Counted from the stretch's first letter, positions 8,368 through 18,871 are shown. The stretch: 52,810 bases of DNA from Anaerosalibacter bizertensis (GCF_009696605.1 NZ_VULR01000015.1:1-52810), one strand, 5' to 3'. The notes: generated by a model not told the origin, from the letters alone. Program-made: numbers and translations.

Positions 8368-8727
8368 ATGACAAATGAAGAGTTTCAACAAATAGTACTG
8401 AAGAAATTAGAGACCCTTGAGACAGGACAGGAAAGCCTTGCAATAGGCCAAAAGAATCTTGAAGAAAGACAGAAAGCTCTCGAAGATAGACAGAAAAACC
8501 TTGAAACAGGACAAAAAGCTCTTGAGGATAGGCAGAAAAATCTTGAAATAGGACAGGAAGAAATTAAAAAAGATTTAAAAGCTGTAATAGAACAAACTGC
8601 TAATCTCACAGAATTTAGAGAAGAAATCAATGAAAAGATAGATACATTAATAGAAGATTTAAATACTGTAGAAATTGTTACATCTAAAAATTGGAATGAT
8701 ATAGCAAAACTGAAATCAGTAAAATAG
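8368..8727 (+). CDS. Small Gln/Leu heptad-repeat coiled-coil protein, function unknown
   Basis: The product is 119 residues. Residues 17-65 are seven near-perfect heptads of the form L-E-x-G/R-Q-x-x, with Leu at residues 17, 24, 31, 38, 45, 52 and 59. This gives a long parallel-looking coiled coil whose core alternates Leu (d) and Gln (a). The tail (70-119) is also helical and acidic, ending IAKLKSVK. There is no signal peptide or membrane segment. The RBS GGAGAAGGGAG is about 15 nt before the ATG, a loose spacing. It is monocistronic, between the PucR gene and an OYE gene, with its own terminator. I do not recognise a function. Similar short Clostridial proteins are annotated only as hypothetical. 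Confidence 0.75.
   Translation: MTNEEFQQIVLKKLETLETGQESLAIGQKNLEERQKALEDRQKNLETGQKALEDRQKNLEIGQEEIKKDLKAVIEQTANLTEFREEINEKIDTLIEDLNTVEIVTSKNWNDIAKLKSVK
8416..8562 (+). repeat. Seven tandem 21-nt units encoding heptads
   Basis: Each 21-nt unit encodes L-E-x-G/R-Q-K-x. Units encoding EDRQK and ETGQK types alternate, giving a partial 42-nt super-period. Such runs can gain or lose units by slippage without a frameshift. Confidence 0.75.
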
Positions 8728-8749
8728 AACCTTTAACAGGTTCTATTTT
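8721..8749 (+). terminator. Terminator after the heptad-repeat gene
   Basis: TAGAACCT (8725-8732) pairs with AGGTTCTA (8738-8745), extended by AAAA/TTTT, with a T7 tail. It overlaps the stop codon of the gene. Confidence 0.85.
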
Positions 8750-8841
8750 TTTATTTAAATAAAATATACTTTTATTTAGTAAAATTATTATAAGTATACT
8801 AATATTGGGTATAAGATAATATTAGTAGAGGAGGATTTTAT

Positions 8842-9864
8842 ATGAGCAAACTTTTTTCAAGTGCTAAAATTAAAAATTTAGAATTGAAAAACCGTATAGT
8901 AATGGCTCCAATGTGTATGGTCGCTTCTGATGATAAAGGCTATGTTAAGGATTGGCATGAAATCCACTATGGTTCTAGAGCTATTGGAGGTACTGGTCTT
9001 ATAATATTGGAAGCCACAGCAGTAGAAAGTAGGGGTAGAATAAAAAATGGAGATTTAGGGATTTGGGATGATTCACATATAGAAGGGCTATCTAGAATAG
9101 TTAAAACTTCTAAAGCTTTTGGTGCAAAAGTTGGAATCCAATTAGCCCATGCTGGAAGGAAATGTGAAATAAAATCTGAAAAAATCATTGCTCCATCACC
9201 TATAGCTTTTGATGGTAGCTATTCTACGCCTGAAGAAATGACTAAAGATGACATAAAAGTTGTAATAAACGCCTTTAAAGAAGGTGCTAGAAGGGCTAAT
9301 GAAGCTGGATTCGATACTATTGAAATTCATGGTGCCCACGGATATTTAATTAATGAATTTTTATCACCTCTTACTAATAAAAGGAAAGATGACTATGGTG
9401 GAAGTCTAGAAAATAGGACTAGATTTTTAAGAGAAATAATACAGGAAATAAATACAGTATGGCCTGAAGATAAACCTATCATATTAAGGGTCTCTGGTGA
9501 AGAATACGTTAACGATGGAAATCATCCAGAAGATTTAGTAGATATTATAAATTTAGTAAAAGATGAAGGTATAGATATAATAAATGTAAGCTCTGGAGCT
9601 GTTGTTCATGCTAATATCGACGCATATCCTGGCTACCAAGTTCCTTTTGCAGAAACTATTAAAAAGGGTACTGGATTACCAGTTATAGCTGGTGGTTTAA
9701 TTACAGAACCAGAAATGGCTGAAGAAATACTCAAAAATAACAGGGCAGATTTTATATTTTTAGGTAGGGAATTACTTAGAAATCCCTATTGGCCATTGGA
9801 AGCAGCCAATAAATTAAAGGAAGATATAGAATGGCCTCACTCCTATAGAAGATCTAAAATTTAA
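8842..9864 (+). CDS. NADH-dependent flavin oxidoreductase, Old Yellow Enzyme (YqjM/NamA-like)
   Basis: The product is 340 residues, a single TIM barrel as in YqjM-type ene-reductases. Visible motifs are MAPMCM with the active-site-type Cys near residue 25, IQLAHAGRKCE (about 97-107), IEIHGAHGYLINEFLSPLTN with the H-x-x-H pair (about 160-180) and DYGGSLENRTRF for FMN binding. It lacks the Fe-S and FAD parts of the larger paralogue at 4646-6592. It should reduce activated double bonds with NAD(P)H, and the physiological substrate is unknown. The RBS AGAGGAGG is well placed. It is monocistronic. Confidence 0.9.
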   Translation: MSKLFSSAKIKNLELKNRIVMAPMCMVASDDKGYVKDWHEIHYGSRAIGGTGLIILEATAVESRGRIKNGDLGIWDDSHIEGLSRIVKTSKAFGAKVGIQLAHAGRKCEIKSEKIIAPSPIAFDGSYSTPEEMTKDDIKVVINAFKEGARRANEAGFDTIEIHGAHGYLINEFLSPLTNKRKDDYGGSLENRTRFLREIIQEINTVWPEDKPIILRVSGEEYVNDGNHPEDLVDIINLVKDEGIDIINVSSGAVVHANIDAYPGYQVPFAETIKKGTGLPVIAGGLITEPEMAEEILKNNRADFIFLGRELLRNPYWPLEAANKLKEDIEWPHSYRRSKI

Positions 9865-9875
9865 TAAATACTAAA

Positions 9876-9911
9876 ACTAAAAAGGGACTGTTTCTTCAGT
9901 CCCTTTTTAGT
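9876..9911 (+). terminator. Terminator after the OYE gene
   Basis: A perfect 15-bp stem: ACTAAAAAGGGACTG (9876-9890) and CAGTCCCTTTTTAGT (9897-9911), with a 6-nt loop and a T-rich tail. Confidence 0.88.
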
Positions 9912-9970
9912 ATTTATTTTTTTATTTCTTTTGTTTTTATCTCCAATTCACTAGTATATTCAGAAAATTA

Positions 9971-9979
9971 TGTTATAAT
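9971..9979 (+). promoter_or_regulatory. Extended -10 promoter of the serine operon
   Basis: TGTTATAAT (TGN followed by TATAAT), about 100 nt upstream of serC. No strong -35 is seen. The leader between it and serC shows no recognisable T-box or riboswitch. Confidence 0.55.
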
Positions 9980-10081
9980 GGTATATTATATTCTTTTATA
10001 CATTAAAGTTAAGAATCATTAAAGTGATAAGCCGTAGATTTTAATCTTAAAACATAATTTAATATACAAAGGAGAGTTGCT

Positions 10082-11164
10082 ATGAAACAGGTATATAATT
10101 TTTCCGCAGGCCCTGCTATATTGCCAGAAGCCGTGCTAAAAAAAGCTCAAGAAGAGATGTTGTGCTATAAAGATACAGGAATATCTGTAATGGAAATGAG
10201 CCATAGGTCCAAAGAATTTAAAGATATTATTCTAGAAGCAGAGAATCTTTTAAGAGAATTGATGGATATTCCTTCAAATTATAAAGTACTCTTTTTACAA
10301 GGTGGGGCTTCTAGCCAATTTGCTATGGTTCCACTGAATTTATTTAGAAAGTCTTGTAAGGCAGACTATGTGAACACAGGAAGATGGTCACAGAAGGCAA
10401 TTGAAGAGGCTAAAAGATATGGGAAAGTAAGAATAGTTGCCTCTTCTAAAAAGGAGAATTTTAATCATATTCCAAGCTTAGACCCTTCTTCTTTTGATGA
10501 AGGTGCAGACTATTTCTACATTACAACAAACAATACTATCTATGGAACAAGATATACTACATTGCCTGATACTAAGGATGTACCATTGGTAGCAGATATG
10601 TCTTCCAATATTTTATCAGAGCCTTGTGATGTATCTAATTTTGGAGTTATCTTTGCAGGAGCTCAGAAAAATATAGGCCCTGCAGGTCTAACAGTTGTCA
10701 TCATCCGAGATGATTTAATTGGACAAGCTATGGATATTACACCTAATATGTTTAACTATAAGATTCATGTAGATGCTAATTCTATGTACAATACTCCTCC
10801 TACATATAGTATATATATTGCTAAATTAGTATTTCAATGGATTAAAGAGCAAGGTGGATTGGAAGCCATAGCTGAGAAAAATAGAGAAAAAGCCAAACTT
10901 CTCTATGACTATATAGATAGTTCTTCACTATTTAAAGGAACTGTAAATAAAAAAGACCGTTCACTAATGAATGTTACATTTGTTCTACCTACTAAAGAAC
11001 TAGATGCAGCTTTCGTTGAAGAAGCAGCTAAAGAAGGACTTATGAATTTAAAAGGCCATAGAAGTGTAGGTGGAATGCGAGCAAGTATTTACAATGCTAT
11101 GCCTATAGAAGGGGTTCAGGCATTGGTAAGTTTTATGAAAGCATTTGAAGAAAAAAATATATAA
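10082..11164 (+). CDS. serC: Phosphoserine aminotransferase
   Basis: The product is 360 residues, full length for SerC (class V aminotransferase fold). It starts VYNFSAGPAILPEAVL, the typical SerC N-terminus. VLFLQGGASSQFAMVPLNL binds PLP phosphate, and GAQKNIGPAG (about residue 198) carries the PLP lysine. The C-terminus GHRSVGGMRASIYNA is also diagnostic. It converts 3-phosphohydroxypyruvate and glutamate to phosphoserine. It is first in an operon with serA (18 nt) and a DUF1015 gene. The RBS is AAAGGAGAG. Confidence 0.96.
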   Translation: MKQVYNFSAGPAILPEAVLKKAQEEMLCYKDTGISVMEMSHRSKEFKDIILEAENLLRELMDIPSNYKVLFLQGGASSQFAMVPLNLFRKSCKADYVNTGRWSQKAIEEAKRYGKVRIVASSKKENFNHIPSLDPSSFDEGADYFYITTNNTIYGTRYTTLPDTKDVPLVADMSSNILSEPCDVSNFGVIFAGAQKNIGPAGLTVVIIRDDLIGQAMDITPNMFNYKIHVDANSMYNTPPTYSIYIAKLVFQWIKEQGGLEAIAEKNREKAKLLYDYIDSSSLFKGTVNKKDRSLMNVTFVLPTKELDAAFVEEAAKEGLMNLKGHRSVGGMRASIYNAMPIEGVQALVSFMKAFEEKNI

Positions 11165-11191
11165 ATTTATATAGTAGATAGGGTGATATTA

Positions 11192-12358
11192 ATGTATAAA
11201 ATACAGGTATTTAATAAGATTTCCCAAAAGGGATTAGAACTTTTGGGAAAAGATAAATATATTCTAGGAACAGATATACAGGAGCCAGATGGTATTTTAG
11301 TAAGGAGTCAAGAACTAAAAAATATGGACTTACCCAGTTCTTTAAAAGCTATTGCAAGGGCTGGTGTAGGTGTCAACAATATCCCAATAGATAGTTGTTC
11401 TGAAAAGGGTATTATAGTATTCAATACTCCAGGAGCAAATGCCAATGCAGTTAAAGAGTTGACTATCTGCGGACTCCTATTGGCTTCTAGGAAAATCATC
11501 GAAGGAATTGAATGGACAAATTCCCTTTCTAATGAAGATGGACCAATTGATAAGAAAGTAGAACAAGGAAAAAAGGCCTTTAAAGGCGGTGAAATAAAAG
11601 GTAAAAGATTGGGGGTTATTGGTTTAGGGGCTATTGGTGTATTGGTAGCCAATGCTGCCCACTCCTTAGACATGGAAGTTCTAGGCTACGACCCTTTTAT
11701 GTCAATCGACTCAGCTTGGAATCTTTCCAGAGGTGTTGATAAGGCTGAAACTTTACAAGAACTATTGGAGAAATCTGACTTTATCACTATCCATGTACCA
11801 TTATTAGAACAAACAAAGTATATGATTGGACGAGAAGAATTTTCTCTAATGAAGAAAGGGGTTAAACTATTAAACTTTTCAAGAAATGAATTAATAGATG
11901 TAGTAGCTCTTAAAGAAGCTATTGAAGAAGGTATTGTAGATAAGTATGTTACAGATTTTCCTGAAGAAGAAATATTGGGAATGGATGAAGTCCTTTGTGT
12001 ACCCCATTTAGGGGCTTCCACTGCTGAGTCTGAGGAAAACTGTGCTATAATGGCTGTTAATGAGCTAAAAGACTATTTGGAAAATGGGAATATTAGAAAC
12101 TCTGTTAACTATCCAGAATGTGTGATGCCAAGGAGAAGCCCTTCCTATCGTATTTCAATAGTCAACCACAATATTCCCAATATGGTAGGCCAGATAACTA
12201 CACTATTGGCTGATGCCCATATTAATATTGATAATTTATTGAATAAGAGTAAAGGTAAATATGCATATACTTTGCTAGATGTTGCAGAACAACCAACAAA
12301 GGAAATTATAGATAGTATAGAAAATATTGAAGGTATTATTAGGGTTAGAGTTTTGTAA
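11192..12358 (+). CDS. serA: D-3-phosphoglycerate dehydrogenase with ACT domain
   Basis: About 388 residues from the ATG at 11192, which has AGGGTGAT ahead; an upstream in-frame start overlaps that RBS. The NAD-binding motif is LGVIGLGAIGVLVANAA (about 135-155). The catalytic Arg lies in NFSRNELIDV, the Glu in TDFPEEEIL, and the His in VPHLGAST (about residue 271). A C-terminal ACT domain (about 320-388, RISIVNHNIPNMVGQIT) probably gives serine feedback control. It is the short single-ACT type common in Clostridia. It catalyses the committed step from 3-phosphoglycerate. Confidence 0.95.
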   Translation: MYKIQVFNKISQKGLELLGKDKYILGTDIQEPDGILVRSQELKNMDLPSSLKAIARAGVGVNNIPIDSCSEKGIIVFNTPGANANAVKELTICGLLLASRKIIEGIEWTNSLSNEDGPIDKKVEQGKKAFKGGEIKGKRLGVIGLGAIGVLVANAAHSLDMEVLGYDPFMSIDSAWNLSRGVDKAETLQELLEKSDFITIHVPLLEQTKYMIGREEFSLMKKGVKLLNFSRNELIDVVALKEAIEEGIVDKYVTDFPEEEILGMDEVLCVPHLGASTAESEENCAIMAVNELKDYLENGNIRNSVNYPECVMPRRSPSYRISIVNHNIPNMVGQITTLLADAHINIDNLLNKSKGKYAYTLLDVAEQPTKEIIDSIENIEGIIRVRVL

Positions 12359-12381
12359 TTTATTGTAGAGGAGAGATATGA

Positions 12382-13542
12382 TTGACAATATTAAAAACTT
12401 TTTCAGCATTTCGACCTAAGCCAGATATTGTTTCTAAGGTAGCAGCATTGCCCTATGATGTTATGAATAAAGAAGAAGCAAAGGACAGTGTGAAAAATAA
12501 TCCTTATTCTTTTTTAAATATTGATAAACCTGAAATATATTTTGACGATAGTGAAAAACATGATAAAAATGAAATCTATGAACATGCAAGAAAATATCTA
12601 GACAGGATGATTGAGGAAGGTATCTATGAACAAGATTCTACCCCTTCCTTGTACCTATATAAGCTAACAATGGGGAAACACTCCCAAATAGGGGTTGTAG
12701 GTTGTGTCCCTATTGACGCTTATATTGACAATGATATTAAAAAACATGAATTAACAAGAGCAGACAAGGAACAGGATAGGATCAACCATGTAGATACATG
12801 TAATGCCCATACTGGACCTATTTTTCTAACATATAATAAAGAGTTCACTATTGATGAAATAATTGAGGAATATATTGAAAAAATTCAATCTGCCTTTGAG
12901 AAAGTACCTAATTTATATATTGCTGATGGTCACCATAGAGCAGCTGCAGCAGTAAAGGTAGGGCTACAGAGGCGAAGGAAAAACCCTAATTATACAGGAG
13001 AAGAAGAGTTTAATTATTTCTTAGCCGTTCTTTTCCCTGACAAACAACTTAAGATTTTAGACTATAATAGGGTTGTAAAAGATTTAAATGGACTGACTAA
13101 AGAAAGGTTTCTATCTGCCATTGAACCTTATTTTACTGTGAATATTTGGGATGAAAAAGAGCCTTATACCCCTGAAACCCCTCATTCCTTTGGAATGTAT
13201 CTGGAAAATCAATGGTATATTCTTAAAGCTAAGGAAGAGATAATAGATAGGTCTAATCCTCTTTTCTCTTTAGATGTGTTTATTTTGCAGAAGTATCTAT
13301 TGTCTCCTATTTTAGGAATAGAAGATCCTAGAACAGATGAACGCATTGATTTCATAGGTGGTATTCGAGGTTTAAAAGAAATAGAGTATAGGGTAGATAC
13401 TGATATGAAGGTAGGTTTTTCACTATATCCTACTACTATTGAAGAATTGATGACATTGGCAGATTTAAATAAAACCATGCCTCCAAAATCCACTTGGTTT
13501 GAACCAAAGTTAAGGAGCGGTATTTTTATACATAGATTATAA
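12382..13542 (+). CDS. DUF1015 family protein in the serine operon
   Basis: The product is 386 residues, normal for DUF1015. It begins with ILKTFSAFRPKPDIVSKVAAL followed by PYDVMNKEEA, trimmed motif FSAFRP and PYDV. A central YIADGHHRAAAA motif lies at about 178-189; its GHHR core resembles the G-x-x-R motifs of ParB/sulfiredoxin-fold proteins. The start is a TTG with AGAGGAGAG 6 nt before it; the ATG at 12378 is in another frame. It is third in the serC-serA operon and the operon has no serB, so a role in phosphoserine/serine metabolism is plausible. The biochemical function is not established from sequence. Confidence 0.88.
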   Translation: MTILKTFSAFRPKPDIVSKVAALPYDVMNKEEAKDSVKNNPYSFLNIDKPEIYFDDSEKHDKNEIYEHARKYLDRMIEEGIYEQDSTPSLYLYKLTMGKHSQIGVVGCVPIDAYIDNDIKKHELTRADKEQDRINHVDTCNAHTGPIFLTYNKEFTIDEIIEEYIEKIQSAFEKVPNLYIADGHHRAAAAVKVGLQRRRKNPNYTGEEEFNYFLAVLFPDKQLKILDYNRVVKDLNGLTKERFLSAIEPYFTVNIWDEKEPYTPETPHSFGMYLENQWYILKAKEEIIDRSNPLFSLDVFILQKYLLSPILGIEDPRTDERIDFIGGIRGLKEIEYRVDTDMKVGFSLYPTTIEELMTLADLNKTMPPKSTWFEPKLRSGIFIHRL

Positions 13543-13558
13543 ATACCATATTAATTAG

Positions 13559-13596
13559 AAAAATAGCAAGTTAGTTAAGTCTAACTTGCTATTTTT
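13559..13596. terminator. Bidirectional terminator between DUF1015 and DUF436 genes
   Basis: A perfect 16-bp stem, AAAAATAGCAAGTTAG (13559-13574) with its complement at 13581-13596, and a 6-nt loop. A run at the foot of one arm and T run at the other allow use from both sides. It serves the two convergent genes. Confidence 0.9.
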
Positions 13597-13603
13597 CTAT
13601 TAT

Positions 13604-14149
13604 CTATTCGTATTTTGCTCTTGCTCCTCCAATTAACTTTGGTCTTACCCTTGCTGCAGTTAAGTGGGCTGCACCTATTTCTTTAACAGATAGTCTTACT
13701 GGTACTGCTACCCTTTTTAGATGCATTCCGATGAAAGTATCCCCTATATCTAATCCTGCATCTGCTTGTATTTCTTCAACTACTATTGGATTATCTAAAT
13801 ATCTATAATAAGCAGAGCTTAGTGAGCCTCCAGCTTTAGGATGGGGTACTACAGTTACAGGTGGTAGATTATATTTTTTTGCACATGCTTCATCTACAAC
13901 TAAAGCTCTATTTAAATGTTCACAGGATTGGGTAGCTAAAAATATATTTTCTCTTTTAACAATAGGCATTATAGCATCAATAAGCTCGTTGGCAATGTCT
14001 GGAACAGAATTGGAACCAATGGATTCTCCACTGATTTCACTGGTACTACAACCTATCACTAGAATATCTTCTTCCTTTAAATTGGCTACCTCCAACAGCT
14101 CTTCTACTGCAGTTATAAAATCCTTCTTTATAGTTTCTAATTTATCCAT
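13604..14149 (-). CDS. DUF436 / TIGR01440 family protein (YwlG-like)
   Basis: About 181 residues from the ATG at 14149, with AAGGAAG upstream; an earlier GTG overlaps that RBS. Conserved stretches are VIGCSTSEISGESIG near the N-terminus, SCEHLNRALVVDE (about 87-99) and HLKRVAVPVRLSVKEIG near the C-terminus, followed by HLTAARVRPKLIGGARA. This is a widespread Firmicute family of unknown function. The gene is monocistronic and shares its upstream region with the divergent pantothenate operon. Confidence 0.88.
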   Translation of the reverse strand: MDKLETIKKDFITAVEELLEVANLKEEDILVIGCSTSEISGESIGSNSVPDIANELIDAIMPIVKRENIFLATQSCEHLNRALVVDEACAKKYNLPPVTVVPHPKAGGSLSSAYYRYLDNPIVVEEIQADAGLDIGDTFIGMHLKRVAVPVRLSVKEIGAAHLTAARVRPKLIGGARAKYE

Positions 14150-14278
14150 AAAAAACACTTCCTTTTTATTTTAAATATTATAATCAATATATTATATAAA
14201 CTATTATATCTCTATTTTACTAAACATAACCCTAGTTGTCCAAAAAATTTCTCAAGCCTTTTTATTTTTTTTAAATCA

Positions 14279-14287
14279 TGCTATAAT
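14279..14287 (+). promoter_or_regulatory. Extended -10 promoter of the pan operon
   Basis: TGCTATAAT, 55 nt before the panG start. The -35 region is T-rich without a clear hexamer. Confidence 0.5.
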
Positions 14288-14341
14288 CTATTTAGCTCAT
14301 ATCCTTTTTGGAATGGGACTATAGTATAAGGAGTGCGAAAA

Positions 14342-15202
14342 ATGAATATAGGTTTTATAGGTGCCGGAAAGGTTGGCTGTTCCTTTGGACACTACCTCAA
14401 ACAGCAAGGTTTCTCTATTGTTGGATATCATAGTCGGACAAGAGAATCCTCCTTTTATGCAGCAAATCTAACTAGGAGTTCGCCTTTAAACTTTGGTGAA
14501 CTAATCAAAAAATCCAATTATATTTTTATCACAACACCAGATGACCAGATAGGAGATGTATGGAATAAAATGGTGGACTTTGATCTATCTAATAAAAAGA
14601 TATTCCATATGAGTGGTTGTTTATCTTCTGCAATTTTTACTAATTGCAAAGATAAAGGTGCACTGTGTTATTCTCTTCACCCTTTATTTTCATTTGCAGG
14701 TAAAGAATCATCTGATTTAGAGAAGGTTGTTTTTTCAATTGAAGGAGACAATATTGAAAAGGTAGAAGAATTCCTTCACAAGGCTAATATTAAGTATTTT
14801 GTAATGAATAAAGAGGACAAACCACTGTACCATGCTTCTGCAGTATTTGTTTCAAACTATGTAGTTGCATTGGCCAAAATAGGACAAAACCTACTGTTAC
14901 AATGTGGTTTAGATAAGGATTTATCTACTGATGGAATACTTCCATTAATGGAAAGTGCTTTGTCAAATATTAGCCAAAAAGGTATTAATGATTCTTTAAC
15001 TGGTCCAATAGTTAGGAGGGATACTAGTACAATAAAACTCCATATGGAGAACCTTCCTAAATATAAGGAAGTATATGAAGAACTAGGACTGGTAGCATTG
15101 GAAATAGTGGAAGAGAAGGGAAATTTGTCTAATGAGAAGATAGAAGAAATATATAAAATTTTAAGGAGTGATTCTAATGAAGAAGACTGTGGCAACATTT
15201 AG
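14342..15202 (+). CDS. panG: Ketopantoate reductase, PanG type (Rossmann fold plus DUF2520)
   Basis: About 286 residues from the ATG at 14342, with AAGGAG 8 nt before it. The N-terminus [15 protein letters not shown] is a dinucleotide-binding GxGxxG. It is followed by [14 protein letters not shown] and [12 protein letters not shown], typical of the Rossmann-like plus DUF2520 family, and a helical C-terminal domain. Members next to panB/panC have been shown in Francisella, with homologues noted in Clostridium difficile and Enterococcus, to be an alternative ketopantoate reductase (PanG). No classical panE or ilvC is present here. The gene is first of three and overlaps panB by 26 nt, so translational coupling is likely. 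The assignment rests mainly on family plus context. Confidence 0.82.
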   Translation: MNIGFIGAGKVGCSFGHYLKQQGFSIVGYHSRTRESSFYAANLTRSSPLNFGELIKKSNYIFITTPDDQIGDVWNKMVDFDLSNKKIFHMSGCLSSAIFTNCKDKGALCYSLHPLFSFAGKESSDLEKVVFSIEGDNIEKVEEFLHKANIKYFVMNKEDKPLYHASAVFVSNYVVALAKIGQNLLLQCGLDKDLSTDGILPLMESALSNISQKGINDSLTGPIVRRDTSTIKLHMENLPKYKEVYEELGLVALEIVEEKGNLSNEKIEEIYKILRSDSNEEDCGNI

Positions 15203-16004
15203 AGAAGCAAAAAATAATAATGAAAAATTAACTATGGTTACCTCTTACGATTATTCCATGGCTAAATTAGTAGATAGTGCTGGAATAGACGGAATATTGG
15301 TTGGAGACTCTCTAGGAATGGTGACTTTAGGCTATGATGATACCCTATCTGTAACTGTAGATGATATGGTACACCATACAAAAGCTGTAAGTCGTGGAGC
15401 AAAAAATGCTTTAATAGTAGCAGATCTGCCTTTCTTATCCTACCATGTGAATACAGAAGAGACTATTAGAAATGCTGGTAGATTGATACAAGAAGGCCAT
15501 GCCCATGCTGTTAAATTAGAGGGTGGCCATGATGTTTTAGATAAGGTAGAGACAATTGTGAAAGCTCAAATTCCTGTTATGGGACATATAGGATTAACTC
15601 CTCAATCTATTAATGCCTTTGGAGGATTTAAAGTACAAGGTAAGAATAAAAAACAGATTCAAAAGCTTATAGATGATGCTAGATACTTAGAAGATGCTGG
15701 AGCATTTGCTATAGTTTTAGAATGTATTCCTGAAGAAGTTTCTAAGATTATTTCAGAGAAAGTATCTATCCCTACTATTGGTATAGGGGCCGGAAAGTAT
15801 TGTGATGGTCAAATATTAGTAGTCAATGACATGTTGGGAATGTACTCTGACTTTGTTCCAAAATTTGTTAAGCAGTATAGAAATCTAAAAGAAGATATAG
15901 ATGGAGCTATAAAGAATTATATAAAAGAAGTAAAAGATAGTTCTTTCCCAGAAAAGAAACATACTTTTAAAATAGATCCAGAAATAATAAATGAATTTAA
16001 ATAA
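15177..16004 (+). CDS. panB: 3-methyl-2-oxobutanoate hydroxymethyltransferase
   Basis: About 275 residues from the ATG at 15177, with AAGGAG upstream. PanB motifs include [35 protein letters not shown] with metal-binding Asp, [31 protein letters not shown] and [18 protein letters not shown]. It transfers a hydroxymethyl group from methylene-THF to ketoisovalerate to give ketopantoate. The product would be reduced by the overlapping upstream panG product. Confidence 0.96.
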   Translation: MKKTVATFREAKNNNEKLTMVTSYDYSMAKLVDSAGIDGILVGDSLGMVTLGYDDTLSVTVDDMVHHTKAVSRGAKNALIVADLPFLSYHVNTEETIRNAGRLIQEGHAHAVKLEGGHDVLDKVETIVKAQIPVMGHIGLTPQSINAFGGFKVQGKNKKQIQKLIDDARYLEDAGAFAIVLECIPEEVSKIISEKVSIPTIGIGAGKYCDGQILVVNDMLGMYSDFVPKFVKQYRNLKEDIDGAIKNYIKEVKDSSFPEKKHTFKIDPEIINEFK

Positions 16005-16018
16005 TCGGGAGGCTAAAG

Positions 16019-16876
16019 ATGGTAATCGTAGAATCTATAAATAATATGAAAAATGAAATGAAAACTTGTAAAGAAAAAGGCCTTTCTATTGGATTGGTTC
16101 CAACAATGGGCTGTCTCCATGCTGGACATATGAGCCTTATTAAAAAAGCTAGGGAAGAAAATGATATAGTTGTAGTAAGTATATTTGTTAATCCAACCCA
16201 ATTTGGGCCTAATGAAGATTTTGATAGATATCCAAGAACAAGGGAAAAAGATTTAGAAGTATGTAGGGCTAATAATTGTGATTTTGTGTTCTTGCCCCAA
16301 AGTGATGAAATGTATCCTGAAGATTTCCTAACCTTTGTTGAAGTAGAAGACTTGGGGAAAGTATTGTGTGGAATTTCTAGACCTACCCACTTTAGAGGTG
16401 TTACAACTATTTTAACTAAGCTATTCAATATAACTAAGGCCAATAGGGCTTATTTTGGACAAAAAGATGCTCAACAGCTTATAATAGTTAAAAAAATGGT
16501 GGAAGATTTAAATATGGATATTGAAATAATAGGCTGTCCTACTGTCAGAGAAGATGATGGATTGGCCCTTAGTTCAAGGAATACCTATTTAAATGATGAA
16601 GAGAGAAAAGATGGTCTATTGTTATACAAGTCTTTAACTCTGGCAAAGGATTTAATACTAAATGGAGAAAAAGATGCTGGAGTAATTAAAAAGGAAATAG
16701 AGAATACAATAAACTCAGGAAAGAATACTTCTATAGATTATATTGAAATTGTAAATAATAAGACTTTGAAACCAGTTTTAAAGGTTGAAGATAATATACT
16801 TATAGCATTGGCTGTAAAGGTTGGCAATACTCGTCTAATAGATAATATTTTTATTGAATTAGGGGAGGGATATTAG
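16019..16876 (+). CDS. panC: Pantothenate synthetase (pantoate--beta-alanine ligase)
   Basis: The product is 285 residues. It has the HxGH nucleotidyl-transferase motif in VPTMGCLHAGHMSLI (residues about 29-43), VSIFVNPTQFGPNEDFDRYP, YFGQKDAQQL and the KMSKS-like ALSSRNTYL (about 184-192). It joins pantoate and beta-alanine using ATP. GGGAGG lies 9 nt before the ATG, and panB ends 14 nt upstream. No panD is seen in this window, so beta-alanine must come from elsewhere. A degenerate copy of its 3' end is present at 24721-24815. Confidence 0.96.
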   Translation: MVIVESINNMKNEMKTCKEKGLSIGLVPTMGCLHAGHMSLIKKAREENDIVVVSIFVNPTQFGPNEDFDRYPRTREKDLEVCRANNCDFVFLPQSDEMYPEDFLTFVEVEDLGKVLCGISRPTHFRGVTTILTKLFNITKANRAYFGQKDAQQLIIVKKMVEDLNMDIEIIGCPTVREDDGLALSSRNTYLNDEERKDGLLLYKSLTLAKDLILNGEKDAGVIKKEIENTINSGKNTSIDYIEIVNNKTLKPVLKVEDNILIALAVKVGNTRLIDNIFIELGEGY

Positions 16877-16890
16877 AAAGTAGTTAAAAT

Positions 16891-16939
16891 AAATGCTCTT
16901 TTCTGGCAAAATTGAAATAAAAACCAGAAAAGAGCATTT
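16891..16939. terminator. Bidirectional terminator between panC and lacF
   Basis: A perfect 16-bp stem (AAATGCTCTTTTCTGG at 16891-16906 with its complement at 16924-16939) around a 17-nt loop. T-rich tails occur on both strands, fitting the convergent genes. Confidence 0.8.
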
Positions 16940-17016
16940 TTATATTAGTAGTTGTACCTAGATTCTTGAGTAAACATTTAGTGATAACTTTTCAAAAATA
17001 AGTTTATTAACCCTTA

Positions 17017-17328
17017 TTACTTTTCATAGTATATATTACACAAATGCTCAACGATATCGCTCAACAGTATAGTTGTCATCAGATGATCTTGTCCATGAAT
17101 CATGATAAGTCCCATTTCTTCAAGTTCGCCTCTAGCTTCATCTGTAAGCGCCTTCGCATGGACATTATGTGCTTTATTCAAGCTTTCCTTTGCTTCTTCG
17201 ATTAAGCTCTTTGACTTCTCTTTATTACCTTTTTGTGCCTCTTTAACAGCATTCAATAGCATTGTTCTTGCTTCGCCTGCATAAGCAACAATTTCCATAC
17301 CAAGCATGTTTATTTCTTTTCTGTCCAT
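17017..17328 (-). CDS. lacF: PTS lactose/cellobiose-family EIIA component
   Basis: The product is 103 residues, the usual length of LacF/CelC EIIA. It is all helical; the C-terminal motif MIHGQDHLMTTIL places His78 and Asp81 where LacF has its phosphorylated His78 and metal-binding Asp81. It passes phosphate from HPr to the EIIB domain of LacE. It is the last gene of the lacE-GH1-lacF group. The RBS AGGGAGG fits the ATG at 17328. Confidence 0.93.
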   Translation of the reverse strand: MDRKEINMLGMEIVAYAGEARTMLLNAVKEAQKGNKEKSKSLIEEAKESLNKAHNVHAKALTDEARGELEEMGLIMIHGQDHLMTTILLSDIVEHLCNIYYEK

Positions 17329-17407
17329 ATTTTGAACCTCCCTAATGTTTATATTTCAACGTAAACCAAACATGTTTCACACTATTCTCACCATTGAATA
17401 TGGTTAC

Positions 17408-18871
<1,464 letters not shown>

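Noticed and set aside
8416-8562. 21-nt tandem repeats considered as a CRISPR or satellite array
   Set aside because: The units are contiguous, in frame and vary mainly at degenerate codon positions, so they are coding heptads.
9980-10081. serC leader considered as a T-box or serine riboswitch
   Set aside because: No T-box sequence, specifier stem or terminator/antiterminator pair can be found in the roughly 100 nt.
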